From the NCBI RefSeq assembly GCF_005491205.1, contig NZ_CP028035.1:496001-560000 (forward strand): DNA of 64,000 nucleotides, written 5' to 3'. This document shows positions 41,681 through 52,375 of this stretch, piece after piece (the first letter of the stretch is position 1; each line of letters starts with the position of its first letter). This DNA is from Nissabacter sp. SGAir0207 (GTDB lineage: Bacteria; Pseudomonadota; Gammaproteobacteria; Enterobacterales; Enterobacteriaceae). Below the pieces are notes generated by a model, which saw only the letters and a program-made list of their open reading frames with translations, was not told the origin of the DNA and did not search any database. A program made the position numbers and the translations under genes.

Positions 41681-41707
41681 AGCGGCAACTTTTTTGCCGC
41701 TTTTTTA
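41681..41707 (+). terminator. Terminator between folB and uppP
   Basis: AGCGGCAA ... TTGCCGCTTTTTT: a GC-rich stem directly followed by six T. Confidence 0.85.
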
Positions 41708-41738
41708 TGACGTTAATTCTAGGGGTAAGGAACATTTC

Positions 41739-42560
41739 ATGACGGATCTCCATTCGTTAGTGGTTGCGTTTATTCTTGGCGTGGTCGAAGGCTTGACCGA
41801 ATTTCTGCCGGTATCCTCTACCGGGCATATGATTATCGTGGGCACCTGGCTCGGCTTTACCGATGATAAAGCGAAGTTCTTTGAGGTCATTATCCAGCTC
41901 GGCTCCATCCTCGCGGTGGTGGTGATGTTCTGGCGTCGCCTGTTTGGCCTGATTGGCATCCGTTTCGGTGAGGTGCCGCACGAGGGCATTACCACCGGCC
42001 GACTGTCGCTGATACACATTTTGCTGGGGATGTTCCCGGCCGTAGTGATTGGCCTGACGCTGCATGAGCAGATCAAGGCGTTGTTTGAGGTGAAAAACGT
42101 GGTGTACGCGCTGGTGGTCGGGGGCTTCCTGCTGCTGGCCGCTGAGTGGCTGAAGCCAAAACAGCCGAAATCACCGGGTCTGGATGACCTGACCTACCGT
42201 CAGGCGTTCATGATTGGCTGCTTCCAGTGTCTGGCGCTGTGGCCGGGCTTTTCCCGTTCGGGTGCCACCATCTCCGGTGGGATGCTGATGGGCGTCAGCC
42301 GCTATGCGGCGTCGGAGTTCTCCTTCCTGCTGGCAGTGCCGATGATGATGGGCGCCAGCGCGCTCGATCTCTATAAAAGCTGGCACTTCCTGAGCCTGTC
42401 GGATCTGCCGATGTTCGCCGTGGGCTTCATCACCGCCTTCGTGGTGGCGCTGATCGCCATCAAGACCTTCCTGGCCGTGATCAAACGCTTCTCCTTTGTA
42501 CCGTTCGCCATTTACCGCTTCATCGTGGCTGGCGTGCTCTACTTTGTCTTCTTTGCCTGA
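41739..42560 (+). CDS. uppP: Undecaprenyl-diphosphatase UppP (BacA)
   Basis: A 273-residue inner-membrane phosphatase that recycles the undecaprenyl carrier for cell-wall synthesis and gives bacitracin tolerance. Both family motifs are present: [14 protein letters not shown] near residue 17 and [13 protein letters not shown] near residue 170. About eight membrane helices are visible. The start at 41739 follows TAAGGA; a longer open frame begins inside the preceding terminator. Confidence 0.96.
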   Translation: MTDLHSLVVAFILGVVEGLTEFLPVSSTGHMIIVGTWLGFTDDKAKFFEVIIQLGSILAVVVMFWRRLFGLIGIRFGEVPHEGITTGRLSLIHILLGMFPAVVIGLTLHEQIKALFEVKNVVYALVVGGFLLLAAEWLKPKQPKSPGLDDLTYRQAFMIGCFQCLALWPGFSRSGATISGGMLMGVSRYAASEFSFLLAVPMMMGASALDLYKSWHFLSLSDLPMFAVGFITAFVVALIAIKTFLAVIKRFSFVPFAIYRFIVAGVLYFVFFA

Positions 42561-42571
42561 TCGTGGCCGAG

Positions 42572-42603
42572 AAAAAAAGCCCCGCTTCGGCGGGGCTTTT
42601 TTA
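42572..42603. terminator. Bidirectional terminator between uppP and cca
   Basis: AAAAAAAGCCCCGC-TTCG-GCGGGGCTTTTTT, a textbook stem with a TTCG loop and A/T tracts on both sides. Confidence 0.95.
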
Positions 42604-42617
42604 TGGGCGAACGCCAC

Positions 42618-43859
42618 TCACTCGACTGGCAGCAGTTGCTGGTGGGCCTTCCACGCCGCCAGCGCCACGGTACGGCGGCGGCGCAGCTCCTCGCGAATCT
42701 CCGCGCCCTTGAAGCCTGCGTCCAGCACCTCCTTGATCGACACCCCCAGCGCCGTCTGGTAGGCGGCACGCAGGTAGTCGCCCTGAATGTAGGGGCGATC
42801 CTCGAGGCCGGTGCGCCCGCGCGCGTCCGCCTCACTGGTCATGATCATCTGCTCCAGCCGCTCCGGCTTGCGCCAGACGTCAATCGCATCCAGCAGCGCC
42901 AGCAGCGCCTCCGGCTGTAGCCGGTTAATGGTGTGGATCAGGTCGTGGTGCTCCGCCACCAGCAGCGCCAGATCGCGCACCGGGTTGGGCACCCGCAGGC
43001 GCTGGCACAGTTCCGCCACCAGCGTCACGCCCGCCGGGCCGTGGCCGGGGTGGTGCGGCCACTTCTCACGCGGGGTCAGCCCCTTGCCGAGGTCATGCAC
43101 CAGCGCCGAGAAGCGCACATCCACCGCCGGGCTGAGCTGGGCGGCGATGCGCAGCGTCATCAGGGTGTGGATGCCGGTGTCGATCTCCGGGTGCCACTTC
43201 ACCGGCGCGGGCACGCCGAACAGCCGGTCAATCTCCGGGAACAGCACCGCCAGCGCGCCACAGTCGCGCAGCACCTGGAAGTAGACCTGCGGCTGTTGCG
43301 TCAGCAGCGCCTTTTCGGTCTCTTTCCAGACGCGCTCCGGCGTCAGGTGCGCCAATTCGCCCCCTTCCGCCATCTCCGCCATCAGGGCCTGCGTCTCTGG
43401 TGCGACGGTAAAGCCGAGGTGGGCGAAGCGGGCGGCAAAGCGCGCCACCCGCAGCACCCGCAGCGGATCCTCGCCAAAGGCCGGCGAAACGTGGCGCAAC
43501 AGGCGGTCATGCAAGTCCTGCACGCCGTGGTAGGGGTCAACCAGCGCGCCGTCGGCGTCACGGGCGATGGCGTTGATGGTCAGGTCACGGCGCAGCAAAT
43601 CCTGCTCCAGAGTGACGTCCGGGTCGGCATGGCACTCAAAGCCGGTGTAGCCCTGGCCCGATTTGCGCTCGGTGCGCGCCAGCGCGTACTCCTCGCGGCT
43701 CACCGGGTGGAGGAAGACCGGGAAATCGCGGCCAACCTGCTGGTAGCCCTGCGCCAGCAGCTGCTCCGGCGTCGCGCCGACCACCACCCAATCCTGTTCG
43801 GTGACGGGAAGGTGCAACAAAGAATCACGGACAGCGCCGCCCACCAGATAAATCTTCAC
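42618..43859 (-). CDS. cca: CCA-adding tRNA nucleotidyltransferase (with HD domain)
   Basis: A 413-residue multifunctional enzyme that adds or repairs the tRNA 3' CCA. The class II nucleotidyltransferase start is [20 protein letters not shown], with the acidic catalytic motif [14 protein letters not shown] and [16 protein letters not shown] are also present. The C-terminal HD domain (HDLGKG near residue 255) gives phosphatase and phosphodiesterase activities known for the E. coli enzyme. Length is normal. It is convergent with uppP and separated from ygiM by a terminator. Confidence 0.96.
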   Translation of the reverse strand: MKIYLVGGAVRDSLLHLPVTEQDWVVVGATPEQLLAQGYQQVGRDFPVFLHPVSREEYALARTERKSGQGYTGFECHADPDVTLEQDLLRRDLTINAIARDADGALVDPYHGVQDLHDRLLRHVSPAFGEDPLRVLRVARFAARFAHLGFTVAPETQALMAEMAEGGELAHLTPERVWKETEKALLTQQPQVYFQVLRDCGALAVLFPEIDRLFGVPAPVKWHPEIDTGIHTLMTLRIAAQLSPAVDVRFSALVHDLGKGLTPREKWPHHPGHGPAGVTLVAELCQRLRVPNPVRDLALLVAEHHDLIHTINRLQPEALLALLDAIDVWRKPERLEQMIMTSEADARGRTGLEDRPYIQGDYLRAAYQTALGVSIKEVLDAGFKGAEIREELRRRRTVALAAWKAHQQLLPVE

Positions 43860-43952
43860 GGTTCAACTCCTGAAAAGGGTACTGCCGGACACGGGCAACC
43901 CGCGCCGGATAAACACAGACTGTGTTGAGTGTAGCGTGGTGCGCCGGGGAAA

Positions 43953-43975
43953 GACAAAAGGGCACGGGCGTGCCC
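43953..43975 (-). terminator. Terminator of ygiM
   Basis: GGGCACGCCCGTGCCC on the minus strand followed by TTTTGTCTTT, about 25 nt past the ygiM stop. Confidence 0.75.
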
Positions 43976-43998
43976 TGTGGGAGGCGGGCGGCGGGAAG

Positions 43999-44619
43999 TT
44001 AGCTCATCCAGCGATCTTTTTTCTTGCGGCGCGGCACCAGATGCGGCAACAGCAGGCCCAGCACCAGACCCGCGCCCAGCACGCCACCGCCATACATGAA
44101 CCACTGCAGAATGATGGTGCGCTGCTTGTCATCCAGCTGCACGTTGACCGCGTTCACCTTCTTGTCCGCCACGATCAGCTGGTCTTTCAGCTTCTGGTTC
44201 TCGCTTTTCAGGCCGTTGATGATGCCGTCACTGGCCGCCACTTTCTGCTGCATCTCGGCGGTGCGCTGGTTCCAGCTGTTGTCGATGTTGGTCAGCTTGT
44301 CGGTCAGGGTTTTTACCTGCTGCTCCAGATTGGGCACGCGGGTGCGCAGGCTTGGCTGGTCGCTCAGCTGGTCGAGGGGGATCCAGGTGGTGCGCCCTTT
44401 GGCGTCGAGGATCTGGCCGTAGTGGGTACTGTCATTGACGCTCAGGAGATTCACTTCGTCGCCGGCGTTCAGCGTGCCAACAATGCGGTATTGATTGCCG
44501 GGGCCACTGTGGACGTAGGTGTTGAGTTCGTCAGAGATATAACGCTTTTCGTCAGCGTGGGCGGCCCAGGTCACGCTCAAAGTGAGCAAAGTAAGGGAGA
44601 TCAGGCGTAATTTCTGCAT
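43999..44619 (-). CDS. ygiM: SH3-domain membrane-anchored protein YgiM
   Basis: A 206-residue envelope protein. Residues 1-22 are a signal peptide ending AAHA. A bacterial SH3 domain occupies about 25-90 (NTYVHSGPGNQYRIVGTLNA). A coiled coil follows at about 95-165 (leucine-rich heptads, NLEQQVKTLTDKLTN). A single membrane helix at about 172-195 precedes the basic tail PRRKKKDRW. The periplasmic SH3 domain would be held by the C-terminal anchor. Function is not established; SH3b domains often bind peptidoglycan. It diverges from ygiF across about 365 bp. Confidence 0.92.
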   Translation of the reverse strand: MQKLRLISLTLLTLSVTWAAHADEKRYISDELNTYVHSGPGNQYRIVGTLNAGDEVNLLSVNDSTHYGQILDAKGRTTWIPLDQLSDQPSLRTRVPNLEQQVKTLTDKLTNIDNSWNQRTAEMQQKVAASDGIINGLKSENQKLKDQLIVADKKVNAVNVQLDDKQRTIILQWFMYGGGVLGAGLVLGLLLPHLVPRRKKKDRWMS

Positions 44620-44984
44620 TATTCCATCGTATTTGGCTAAATTTAGGGGAAAGATACTAATGAGTTAAGTGTGACGGCGCAACGCATAAACCGGAATGAG
44701 AACTATCTTACTATCCCGGCCGCGTGCCCGCGCGTCTCCTGCCCGCGAGGGGCAGGGGCGCACCCTCTCTTGCCCTAAGTGAAATCGCCGCGATGTTCAT
44801 GTGGCTGGCAAGGTGCGTCACCAACAACGTCTGACAGCAGGGAGCGCGGAAAAGTTCGCGAGGCGTGCCGCAAGCTTGCCGCACGGCACAAGACTTCATT
44901 GCGGCTATTGCGATACTATTCAGCGCTATAATTGATGGTGCTTATTTCCCGGCAGCGCGCCGGCAAACTTTGGTGTGAAAAACG
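44620..44984. other. Intergenic region between ygiM and ygiF (about 365 bp)
   Basis: Holds divergent promoters. TATAAT at 44927-44932 on the + strand is a likely -10 for ygiF, with a weak -35. A GCCCGCG-rich stretch with imperfect inverted repeats at about 44720-44765 is the only other structure. No gene is seen. Confidence 0.5.
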
Positions 44985-46301
44985 ATGACTGTAGAGATTG
45001 AACTGAAATTCATTGCCGCGCCTGCGGCGGTAGCGGCATTACCGGCCAAAGTTTCTTCCCTGAAAAGCCAGCACAGTGCGCCCCAGCACCTGACCAACAT
45101 TTACTATGAAACCCCGGACAACACCGTGCGCGGCATGGACATGGGGCTGCGCATCCGTGGTTTTGATGGCCGCTATGAGATGACCATCAAGACCGCTGGC
45201 AAGGCGATGGGCGGCCTGCACCAGCGCCCGGAGTACAATGTGGAGCTGGAGGAGCCGACGCTCGATCTGGCGCGCTTCCCGGCGGAGATCTGGCCGGAGG
45301 GGTGTGACGTGATGGCCCTGCAAGGCGAGCTGCAACCGCTGTTCCAGACCGACTTTATGCGTGAGAAGTGGCTGGTGACCTTCCAGCAGAGCGAGATTGA
45401 GATTGCCCTCGACCAAGGCAGCGTCAAGGCTGGCGAGCTGAGCGAACCGCTCTGCGAGATTGAGCTGGAGCTGAAAACCGGCAACACCGACGACCTGCTG
45501 GCGCTGGCGGCCTGGCTGGGTGAAGAGGGCGGCCTGCGTCAGGGCGGCCTGAGCAAGGCGGCGCGCGGCTACCATCTGGCGAAGGGCAACGAGCCACGCA
45601 AAATCCGCCCAATCCCGGTCTGGACGCCACCGGCCAAGGCCACCGTCGAGCAGGGGATGGCCGGGGTGCTGGAGCTGGCGCTCGGCCACTGGCAGTACCA
45701 TGAGGAGCTGTGGCTGCGCGGCGACAAGCAGGCGCGCCATGCGGTGATCGAAGCGCTGGTGATGGTGCGACAGGCGCTGGCAATCTTTGGCGGGCTGGTG
45801 CCGCGCAAGGCGACCAGCGACCTGCGTAACCTGTTCAACGACCTGGAGCCGCAGATTGCTGACCCGGCCGTCGAGGGGCAAACGCTCTGCTTCAGCCCGG
45901 CCTACCTGAAGTGTAAGTTAGCGCTTACTTCTTATCTGGCGACCGCTGGCTGGAACGCGCACGTCGATGCCAAGAGCCGCCAGAAGCTGGATGGCTCCTT
46001 CAAGCGTTTCGCTGACATCATGCTGGGCCGCACGGCGGCAGACATCAAGGAGGCGTTCAGCCGCCCGCTGACCGACGAGGGCTACCGCGACCAGCTGCCG
46101 CGCCTCAACCGCCAGATTATCGCGCTGCACCTGCTGGCCGGTGCCTACCCGCAGAGCGCGTGGCAGGGCTACATCGAAAACTGGCAGGCGCTGCAACAGT
46201 CGATTGTCCAGCAGCAGCAAGCCTGGCTGGAGGCGGCCCGCAAGCACGCGGTGCAGCAACCGGCCTTCTGGCTCAACGGCACGCCCACCAAAAACGCCTG
46301 A
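44985..46301 (+). CDS. ygiF: Inorganic triphosphatase YgiF (CYTH-CHAD)
   Basis: A 438-residue cytoplasmic enzyme that hydrolyses inorganic tripolyphosphate. The N-terminal CYTH domain (1-200) starts MTVEIELKF with the ExExK motif and has further charged strands (CEIELELKTG) lining the tunnel. The C-terminal CHAD domain (about 215-420) is helical with conserved histidines, associated with polyphosphate binding. Length and architecture match E. coli YgiF. A terminator and then glnE follow on the same strand, as in E. coli. Confidence 0.94.
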   Translation: MTVEIELKFIAAPAAVAALPAKVSSLKSQHSAPQHLTNIYYETPDNTVRGMDMGLRIRGFDGRYEMTIKTAGKAMGGLHQRPEYNVELEEPTLDLARFPAEIWPEGCDVMALQGELQPLFQTDFMREKWLVTFQQSEIEIALDQGSVKAGELSEPLCEIELELKTGNTDDLLALAAWLGEEGGLRQGGLSKAARGYHLAKGNEPRKIRPIPVWTPPAKATVEQGMAGVLELALGHWQYHEELWLRGDKQARHAVIEALVMVRQALAIFGGLVPRKATSDLRNLFNDLEPQIADPAVEGQTLCFSPAYLKCKLALTSYLATAGWNAHVDAKSRQKLDGSFKRFADIMLGRTAADIKEAFSRPLTDEGYRDQLPRLNRQIIALHLLAGAYPQSAWQGYIENWQALQQSIVQQQQAWLEAARKHAVQQPAFWLNGTPTKNA

Positions 46302-46316
46302 TCCCTGACCCTCATT

Positions 46317-46343
46317 TAGCCCGCGCTCGCGCGGGCTTTTCTT
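46317..46343 (+). terminator. Terminator between ygiF and glnE
   Basis: AGCCCGCGC-TCG-GCGCGGGCTTTTCTT-type stem, 16 nt after the ygiF stop. Confidence 0.8.
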
Positions 46344-46358
46344 AATAAGGACCCTGAG

Positions 46359-49187
46359 ATGTTACCACTGCCTCCCCCGCTGCTTGCACAGGCCGATAGC
46401 CAGACGAGCCGCCTCGCCCCTGATGCCGACCTGACACAACAGGCGCGCGCGGTACTGGCGCTGAGTGACTTTGTCAGCGACAGTCTGGCGGCCCACCCCG
46501 CGTGGTTGGCGGCGTTGCAGGACGCACCGCCGCAGCCCGAGGAGTGGCGGCACTATGCTGACTGGCTGGCGGAGGCGCTGGCGGAGGCCGGGGATGAACC
46601 GGCGCTGATGCGCGTGCTGCGCCAGTTCCGTCGCCGCATCATGACGCGCATCGCCTGGGCGCAGGCGATTCAGGCGAGCAGCACCGAGCAGACGCTGCAA
46701 CAGCTCAGCGTGCTGGCGGAGACGCTGATCGTCGCGGCGCGGGATTGGCTCTACGCGGCCTGCTGCCGCGAGTGGGGCACCCCCTCGGGCGCGGAGGGCA
46801 CGGCGCAGCCGCTGCTGATCCTCGGCATGGGCAAGCTGGGCGGCGGCGAGCTGAACTTCTCCTCCGATATCGACCTGATCTTTGCCTACCCGGAGAATGG
46901 TGAGACGCGCGGCGGGCGGCGGGTGCTGGACAATGCCCAGTTCTTCACCCGGCTGGGGCAGCGGCTGATCAAGGCGCTCGACCAGCCGACGGTGGATGGC
47001 TTTGTCTACCGTGTGGACATGCGGCTGCGGCCCTTTGGCGACAGCGGCCCGCTGGTGATGAGCTTCCCGGCGCTGGAGGATTACTATCAGGAGCAGGGGC
47101 GCGACTGGGAGCGCTACGCGATGGTCAAGGCGCGGCTGATGGGCGACACCGGCGATGCCTATAGCCGCGAGCTGCACCAGATGCTGAAGCCATTCGTGTT
47201 CCGCCGCTACATCGACTTCAGCGTCATTCAGTCGCTGCGCAACATGAAGGGGATGATCGCCCGCGAGGTGCGGCGGCGTGGGCTGACGGACAACATCAAG
47301 CTGGGGGCGGGCGGCATCCGCGAAATTGAGTTTATCGTGCAGGTGTTCCAATTGATCCGCGGCGGGCGCGAACCGCAGTTGCAGCAACGGGCGCTGTTGC
47401 CGACGCTACGCACGGTGGGCGAACTGGGGCTGCTGCCGCCGGAGCAGGTGGCGCAGCTGGCGGAGGCCTACCTGTTCCTGCGTCGGTTGGAGAACCTGTT
47501 GCAGGCGATTGCCGACGAGCAGACCCAGACTTTGCCAGCCGACAGCCTCAACCGCGCGCGGCTGGCGTGGGGCATGGGCTTTGCAGGCTGGACGGCGCTG
47601 TCGCAGGCGCTGGAGGCGCAAATGCGTGCGGTGCGTGCGGTGTTCGACCAGCTGATTGGCGACGACACCCCTGAGCCGGGCGAAACCAGCGATCAGGAGC
47701 TGTATGTCAGCCTGTGGAACGACGCGCGGGAGGAGGGCGATCTCGCCCCGCTGACGCCGCCGCACCTCTCGCCAGAACAGCAGGCGGAGCTACTGCGCAA
47801 CCTGCGTGCTTTCCGTCAGGACGTGGATAAACGCACCATTGGCCCACGCGGCCGTGAGATGCTCGACCTGCTGATGCCGCGCCTGCTGGCGGAAGTGTGT
47901 GCTCACTCTAAAGCCGAGGTGACGCTGGTGCGCGTGACCGGGCTGCTGCTCGGCATTGTCACCCGTACCACCTACATCGAGCTGCTGGTGGAGTATCCCG
48001 GCGCGCTCAAGCAGTTGGTGCGGCTGTGTGACGCCTCGCCGATGGTGGCGGAGCAGCTGGCGCGCTACCCGCTGCTGCTCGATGAACTGCTCGATCCCCA
48101 GACCCTCTACCAGCCGATTGCGCTGGACGCCTACCGCGATGAGCTGCGCCAGTACCTGATGCGCGTGCCGGAGGAGGATGAGGAGCAGCAACTGGAGGCG
48201 ATGCGCCAGTTCAAGCAGGCGCAGCACCTGCGCATTGCCGCGGCGGACATCGCTGGCGTGCTGCCGGTGATGAAAGTGAGCGATCACCTCACCTATCTGG
48301 CGGAGGCGATGATTGAGAGCGTGGTGCAGCAGGCGTGGGGGCAGATGGTGCGCCGCTACGGCGAGCCAGCGCATTTGGCCGGGCGCGAGGGGCGCGGCTT
48401 CGCGGTGATTGGCTACGGCAAGCTGGGCGGCTGGGAGCTGGGCTATAGCTCCGATCTCGATTTGGTCTTCCTGCTCGACTGCCCGGATGACGTGATGACC
48501 ACCGGCGAGCGCAGCATCGATGGCCGCCAGTTCTACCTGCGGCTGGCGCAGCGCATCATGCACCTGTTCAGCACCCGCACCTCCTCCGGCATTCTGTATG
48601 AGGTGGATGCGCGCCTGCGCCCCTCCGGCGCGGCCGGGATGCTGGTCAGCACCGTCAGCGCCTTCGCCGAGTACCAGCAGCAAGACGCCTGGACTTGGGA
48701 GCATCAGGCGCTGGTGCGCGCGCGCATGGTGCACGGCGACCCGCTGATCCGCCAGCAGTTCGACGCCATCCGCCGTGATATTCTGTGCCGCCCGCGTGAC
48801 GCCGCCACCCTGCAACAGGAGGTGCGTGAGATGCGCCAGAAGATGGTGACGCACCTCGGCAGCAAGCAGGCGGATCGCTTTGACATGAAATCCGACCCCG
48901 GCGGCATCACGGATATTGAATTCATCGCCCAATACCTTGTCCTACGCTATGCCGCCCAGCAACCGGCACTGACCCGCTGGTCAGACAATGTGCGGATTTT
49001 CGGCCTGATGGCCCAGCACGGCATCATGGAGGAGCAGGAGGCAGCGGCGTTGACCCACGCCTACGTCACCCTGCGTGATGAGATCCACCATCTGGCGTTG
49101 CAGACCCTCTCCGGCAAGGTGGCGGGCGAGGCATTCGCGGCGGAGCGCAATCAGGTCACAGAGAGTTGGCGGCGTTGGCTGGGGTAA
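46359..49187 (+). CDS. glnE: Bifunctional glutamine synthetase adenylyltransferase/deadenylase GlnE
   Basis: A 942-residue regulator that adds or removes AMP on glutamine synthetase in response to PII and glutamine. Two nucleotidyltransferase domains are visible, each with the signature GKLGG..EL...[22 protein letters not shown] in the N-terminal deadenylase and [18 protein letters not shown] in the C-terminal adenylyltransferase. A helical regulatory linker joins them. Length matches the enterobacterial family. The start at 46359 lies just after the ygiF terminator, with AAGGACC upstream. Confidence 0.97.
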   Translation: MLPLPPPLLAQADSQTSRLAPDADLTQQARAVLALSDFVSDSLAAHPAWLAALQDAPPQPEEWRHYADWLAEALAEAGDEPALMRVLRQFRRRIMTRIAWAQAIQASSTEQTLQQLSVLAETLIVAARDWLYAACCREWGTPSGAEGTAQPLLILGMGKLGGGELNFSSDIDLIFAYPENGETRGGRRVLDNAQFFTRLGQRLIKALDQPTVDGFVYRVDMRLRPFGDSGPLVMSFPALEDYYQEQGRDWERYAMVKARLMGDTGDAYSRELHQMLKPFVFRRYIDFSVIQSLRNMKGMIAREVRRRGLTDNIKLGAGGIREIEFIVQVFQLIRGGREPQLQQRALLPTLRTVGELGLLPPEQVAQLAEAYLFLRRLENLLQAIADEQTQTLPADSLNRARLAWGMGFAGWTALSQALEAQMRAVRAVFDQLIGDDTPEPGETSDQELYVSLWNDAREEGDLAPLTPPHLSPEQQAELLRNLRAFRQDVDKRTIGPRGREMLDLLMPRLLAEVCAHSKAEVTLVRVTGLLLGIVTRTTYIELLVEYPGALKQLVRLCDASPMVAEQLARYPLLLDELLDPQTLYQPIALDAYRDELRQYLMRVPEEDEEQQLEAMRQFKQAQHLRIAAADIAGVLPVMKVSDHLTYLAEAMIESVVQQAWGQMVRRYGEPAHLAGREGRGFAVIGYGKLGGWELGYSSDLDLVFLLDCPDDVMTTGERSIDGRQFYLRLAQRIMHLFSTRTSSGILYEVDARLRPSGAAGMLVSTVSAFAEYQQQDAWTWEHQALVRARMVHGDPLIRQQFDAIRRDILCRPRDAATLQQEVREMRQKMVTHLGSKQADRFDMKSDPGGITDIEFIAQYLVLRYAAQQPALTRWSDNVRIFGLMAQHGIMEEQEAAALTHAYVTLRDEIHHLALQTLSGKVAGEAFAAERNQVTESWRRWLG

Positions 49188-49205
49188 CCCGTCGGCGTCG
49201 TACAC

Positions 49206-49232
49206 GGGAATCGCCACGTGCGTGGGGTTCCC
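49206..49232 (+). other. Hairpin after glnE
   Basis: GGGAA pairs with TTCCC and CCAC with GTGG inside it, 19 nt past the glnE stop, without a T-tract. It could end or stabilise the glnE message. Confidence 0.35.
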
Positions 49233-49333
49233 GGCAAGGGCGTCAGTAAGAAGCATACGCATGGGTGGGAAGCATTCACGCTTATGATAATATCACGCAC
49301 AAATTTTCAGTATTTATTAGTCTGGAGTATGGG

Positions 49334-50761
49334 ATGAAAGTAACACTGCCTGATTTTCGCCGCGCCGGCGTACTGGTGGTTGGCGATGTCATGTTGGATC
49401 GCTACTGGTATGGGCCGACCAGCCGCATTTCACCGGAAGCCCCGGTGCCGGTAGTAAAAGTCGATACCATTGAGGAGCGGCCCGGCGGTGCGGCAAACGT
49501 GGCGATGAACATCGCCTCGCTCGGCGCGGCCTCGCGTCTGGTGGGCCTGACCGGTGAGGACGATGCGGCACGCGCGCTGAACGCCAAGCTGGATGAGGTG
49601 AATGTGCAGTGTGACTTCGTGGCCGTGCCGACTCACCCGACCATCACCAAGTTGCGCGTGCTGTCACGCAACCAGCAGCTGATCCGCCTCGATTTCGAGG
49701 AGGGGTTTGAGGGCATCGACCCGCAGCCGGTGCTGGAGCGCATCCGCCAGGCACTGCCGACCAGCGGCGCGCTGGTACTCTCCGACTACGCCAAGGGCGC
49801 GCTGGCTGACGTGCAGCCGATGATCGCGCTGGCGAAAGCCGCTGGTGTGCCGGTGCTGGTTGACCCGAAGGGTAATGACTTTGAGCGCTACCGTGGCGCG
49901 ACCCTGCTGACGCCGAACCTCTCCGAGTTTGAGGCGGTGGTCGGCCGCTGCAAAGATGAAGAGCAGCTGGTGGAACGCGGGATGCGCCTGATTGCGGACT
50001 TTGATCTCTCTGCGCTGCTGGTGACCCGCTCCGAGCAGGGCATGACGCTGCTTCAACCGGGCAAGGCACCGTTGCACCTGCCGACCGAAGCGCAGGAAGT
50101 GTATGACGTGACCGGTGCCGGTGACACGGTGATCGGCGTGCTGGCGGCCTCGCTGGCGGCTGGCAACTCGCTGGAGGAGTCCTGCTTCCTTTCTAACGCT
50201 GCCGCAGGCGTGGTGGTGGGCAAGCTCGGCACCTCCACCGTCTCGCCGATGGAGTTGGAGAACGCCATCCACGGCCGCGCCGAGTCCGGCTTTGGCGTGA
50301 TGACCGAGGCACAGCTCAAGCAGGCAGTGGCCGACGCGCGCAAGCGTGGCGAAAAGGTGGTGATGACCAACGGCGTGTTCGACATCCTCCATGCTGGCCA
50401 CGTCTCCTATCTGGCGAATGCCCGCAAGCTGGGCGACCGTTTGATTGTGGCGGTCAACAGCGACGCCTCCACCAAGCGCCTGAAGGGCGAGTCGCGCCCG
50501 GTCAACCCGGAGACGCAGCGCATGATCGTGCTAAGCGCGCTGGAGGCGGTGGATTGGGTGGTGCTGTTTGAAGAGGACACCCCGCAGCGCCTGATCGCTG
50601 GCATCCTGCCTGACCTGCTGGTGAAGGGCGGCGACTACCAGCCGCATGAGATCGCCGGCAGCGAAGAGGTGTGGGCCGCGGGCGGTGACGTACGTGTGCT
50701 GAACTTTGAGGATGGCTGCTCCACCACCAACATCATCAACGTGATCAAAAACCGCGGCTAA
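49334..50761 (+). CDS. hldE: Bifunctional heptose kinase/adenylyltransferase HldE
   Basis: A 475-residue enzyme making ADP-heptose for the lipopolysaccharide inner core. The N-terminal ribokinase-like domain (1-318) includes [14 protein letters not shown] and the catalytic loop [11 protein letters not shown]. The C-terminal cytidylyltransferase-like domain (from 344) begins [16 protein letters not shown] with the HxGH nucleotide motif. An open frame adds 23 codons, but 49334 has GGAG upstream and the family start MKVTLPDF. It follows glnE as in E. coli and ends at a strong terminator. Confidence 0.97.
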   Translation: MKVTLPDFRRAGVLVVGDVMLDRYWYGPTSRISPEAPVPVVKVDTIEERPGGAANVAMNIASLGAASRLVGLTGEDDAARALNAKLDEVNVQCDFVAVPTHPTITKLRVLSRNQQLIRLDFEEGFEGIDPQPVLERIRQALPTSGALVLSDYAKGALADVQPMIALAKAAGVPVLVDPKGNDFERYRGATLLTPNLSEFEAVVGRCKDEEQLVERGMRLIADFDLSALLVTRSEQGMTLLQPGKAPLHLPTEAQEVYDVTGAGDTVIGVLAASLAAGNSLEESCFLSNAAAGVVVGKLGTSTVSPMELENAIHGRAESGFGVMTEAQLKQAVADARKRGEKVVMTNGVFDILHAGHVSYLANARKLGDRLIVAVNSDASTKRLKGESRPVNPETQRMIVLSALEAVDWVVLFEEDTPQRLIAGILPDLLVKGGDYQPHEIAGSEEVWAAGGDVRVLNFEDGCSTTNIINVIKNRG

Positions 50762-50774
50762 TTGCCGCGGCCAA

Positions 50775-50804
50775 AGAAAAAGGACACCGCGGTGTCCTTT
50801 TTTT
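50775..50804. terminator. Terminator between hldE and ubiK
   Basis: AAAAAGGACACC-GCGGTGTCCTTTTTTT, a palindromic stem with A and T tracts; both convergent genes can use it. Confidence 0.92.
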
Positions 50805-50810
50805 ATGGGG

Positions 50811-51185
50811 TTATTGCGCTTCCGGCGGGGTAGTGCTGACCGGCGGCGTAACGGTGCTGGCCGGGGCAGAGGCCGGTGCGGACGCGGAGCCGGTGATCGG
50901 GGTGGTCACCGGGTCAGTGATAATGGCCGGGGCAGCGGGGGTCGGCTGGCGGCCCTCCAGCGCTTCCAGACGCTGTTCCAGCAGCGCCATCTTTTCGCGG
51001 GTGCGCAGCAGGACTTGGGTCTGCACGTCGAACTCTTCGCGGTTGACCAAATCAAGGCGAGTCAGCTGGGATTGCAGCACCTGGCGGATCTTCTTCTCGA
51101 TATCTTCCCCGAAGTCGCGGATGCCTTTCGGCATCGACTCATGCACCTGGCGTGCGATCTGTTCTATTTTTTTCGGGTCAATCAT
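50811..51185 (-). CDS. ubiK: Ubiquinone biosynthesis accessory factor UbiK
   Basis: A 124-residue protein (formerly YqiC) that helps the ubiquinone-making complex under aerobic growth. The N-terminal amphipathic helix [20 protein letters not shown] and the following coiled coil ([20 protein letters not shown]) are family hallmarks and allow trimer formation. The C-terminal 40 residues are a low-complexity tail rich in P, A, T and S, longer than in E. coli. A much longer frame is open upstream, but 51185 gives the known start with AGGGAAAG in front. Confidence 0.93.
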   Translation of the reverse strand: MIDPKKIEQIARQVHESMPKGIRDFGEDIEKKIRQVLQSQLTRLDLVNREEFDVQTQVLLRTREKMALLEQRLEALEGRQPTPAAPAIITDPVTTPITGSASAPASAPASTVTPPVSTTPPEAQ

Positions 51186-51346
51186 GATCTTTCCCTTGTT
51201 TGGATAAAAGTTTCTTAAGCGTAGTGTAATCCGAGTTGGGTGTCGTATAAACCCTTGTTGCCGATTCGTGACGGGAATCAGATAAAGAGGGTTTTTTGTA
51301 CAGCCGGGCGGGCGAAAAAACGGCAAAGCTTAGCCAAAAACGAGAA

Positions 51347-51375
51347 TTGCCCTGCTAACCCATTGGCGCTATAGT
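51347..51375 (+). promoter_or_regulatory. ribB promoter
   Basis: TTGCCC (51347-51352), a 17-bp spacer and TATAGT (51370-51375). Transcription would start a few bases before the FMN riboswitch. Confidence 0.7.
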
Positions 51376-51383
51376 AAACACGC

Positions 51384-51550
51384 TTATTCTCAGGGCGGGG
51401 TGAAACTCCCCACCGGCGGTAAACCTCAGGCGCGGCCAACTGGCCCCTGTGGAAGCCCGCGAGCGCTTGGGCCGGCAACGGCGCAAGGTCAGCAGATCCG
51501 GTGCAATTCCGGGGCCGACGGTTATAGTCCGGATGGGAGAGAGTAACGGC
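51384..51550 (+). promoter_or_regulatory. FMN riboswitch (RFN element) of ribB
   Basis: The conserved parts are all visible: TTCTCAGGGCGGGGTGAAAC, CCCACCGGCGGTAAA, the AGCCCGCGAGCG segment, GTCAGCAGATCCGGTG and GACGGTTATAGTCCGGATGG. When FMN binds, ribB expression is lowered. A further hairpin (GGGCG ... CGCCC, about 51601-51628) encloses CCTCC, which could pair with the ribB ribosome-binding GAGG. In E. coli this leader is also seen as sRNA SroG. Confidence 0.97.
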
Positions 51551-51667
51551 TTTTGTCGGGCATGACGCCCACATGCGTTATCTTTTGAATTGCGCCCCTT
51601 GGGCGTGATGACCTCCTCAAGATCGCCCTGATTCTGGTAATCCATAATTTTAATGAGGTTTTTTACC

Positions 51668-52321
51668 ATGAATCAGACGCTACTTTCCGAATTCGGTACC
51701 GCTTTTGAGCGCGTTGAACGCGCACTCGAGGCCCTGCGCAATGGGCGCGGGGTGATGGTGCTGGATGATGAAAACCGCGAAAACGAAGGTGACATGATCT
51801 TCGCCGCCGAAACCATGACCGTTGAGCAGATGGCGCTGACCATTCGCCACGGCAGCGGCATCGTCTGCCTCTGCATGACCGAAGAGCGCCGCCAGCAGCT
51901 GGAACTGCCGATGATGGTGGAGAACAACTCCAGCCAGTTCCAGACCGCCTTTACCGTGACCATTGAAGCGGCGAAGGGCGTGACCACCGGCGTCTCCGCT
52001 GCCGACCGCATCACCACCATCCGCGCTGCCGCCGCCGATGACGCCCGCCCGAGCGACCTGAACCGCCCCGGCCACGTCTTCCCGCTGCGCGCGCAGAATG
52101 GCGGCGTGCTGACCCGCCGCGGCCACACCGAAGCAACCATCGATCTGGTGTCGCTGGCGGGCTTCAAGCCGCTGGGCGTGCTCTGCGAGCTGACCAACGA
52201 TGACGGCACCATGGCCCACGCGCCAGAAGCGATCGTGTTCGCCAAGCAGCACGACATGCCAGTGGTGACGATTGAGGATCTGGTGGCCTACCGCCAGAAC
52301 GAAACCCGTCAGGCCAGCTGA
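51668..52321 (+). CDS. ribB: 3,4-dihydroxy-2-butanone 4-phosphate synthase RibB
   Basis: A 217-residue riboflavin-pathway enzyme acting on ribulose 5-phosphate. The acidic loop [17 protein letters not shown] near residue 35 holds metal and catalytic residues; [12 protein letters not shown] near 152 completes the site. There is no GTP cyclohydrolase II domain, as usual for enterobacterial RibB. An ATG five codons upstream is open, but [10 protein letters not shown] follows GAGG at better spacing and matches E. coli. Expression is controlled by the FMN riboswitch. Confidence 0.97.
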   Translation: MNQTLLSEFGTAFERVERALEALRNGRGVMVLDDENRENEGDMIFAAETMTVEQMALTIRHGSGIVCLCMTEERRQQLELPMMVENNSSQFQTAFTVTIEAAKGVTTGVSAADRITTIRAAAADDARPSDLNRPGHVFPLRAQNGGVLTRRGHTEATIDLVSLAGFKPLGVLCELTNDDGTMAHAPEAIVFAKQHDMPVVTIEDLVAYRQNETRQAS

Positions 52322-52331
52322 TTGCTGCCAT

Positions 52332-52363
52332 AAAAAAGGGCTGCCGATGGGCAGCCCTTTTTG
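52332..52363. terminator. Bidirectional terminator between ribB and zupT
   Basis: AAAAAAGGGCTGCC-GATG-GGCAGCCCTTTTT, flanked by A and T tracts between convergent genes. Confidence 0.93.
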
Positions 52364-52375
52364 TTTGCGTCGCCG

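Noticed and set aside
44711..44899. 62-codon antisense frame in the ygiM/ygiF gap
   Set aside because: No ribosome site, and it overlaps the likely promoter region; composition gives no sign of coding.
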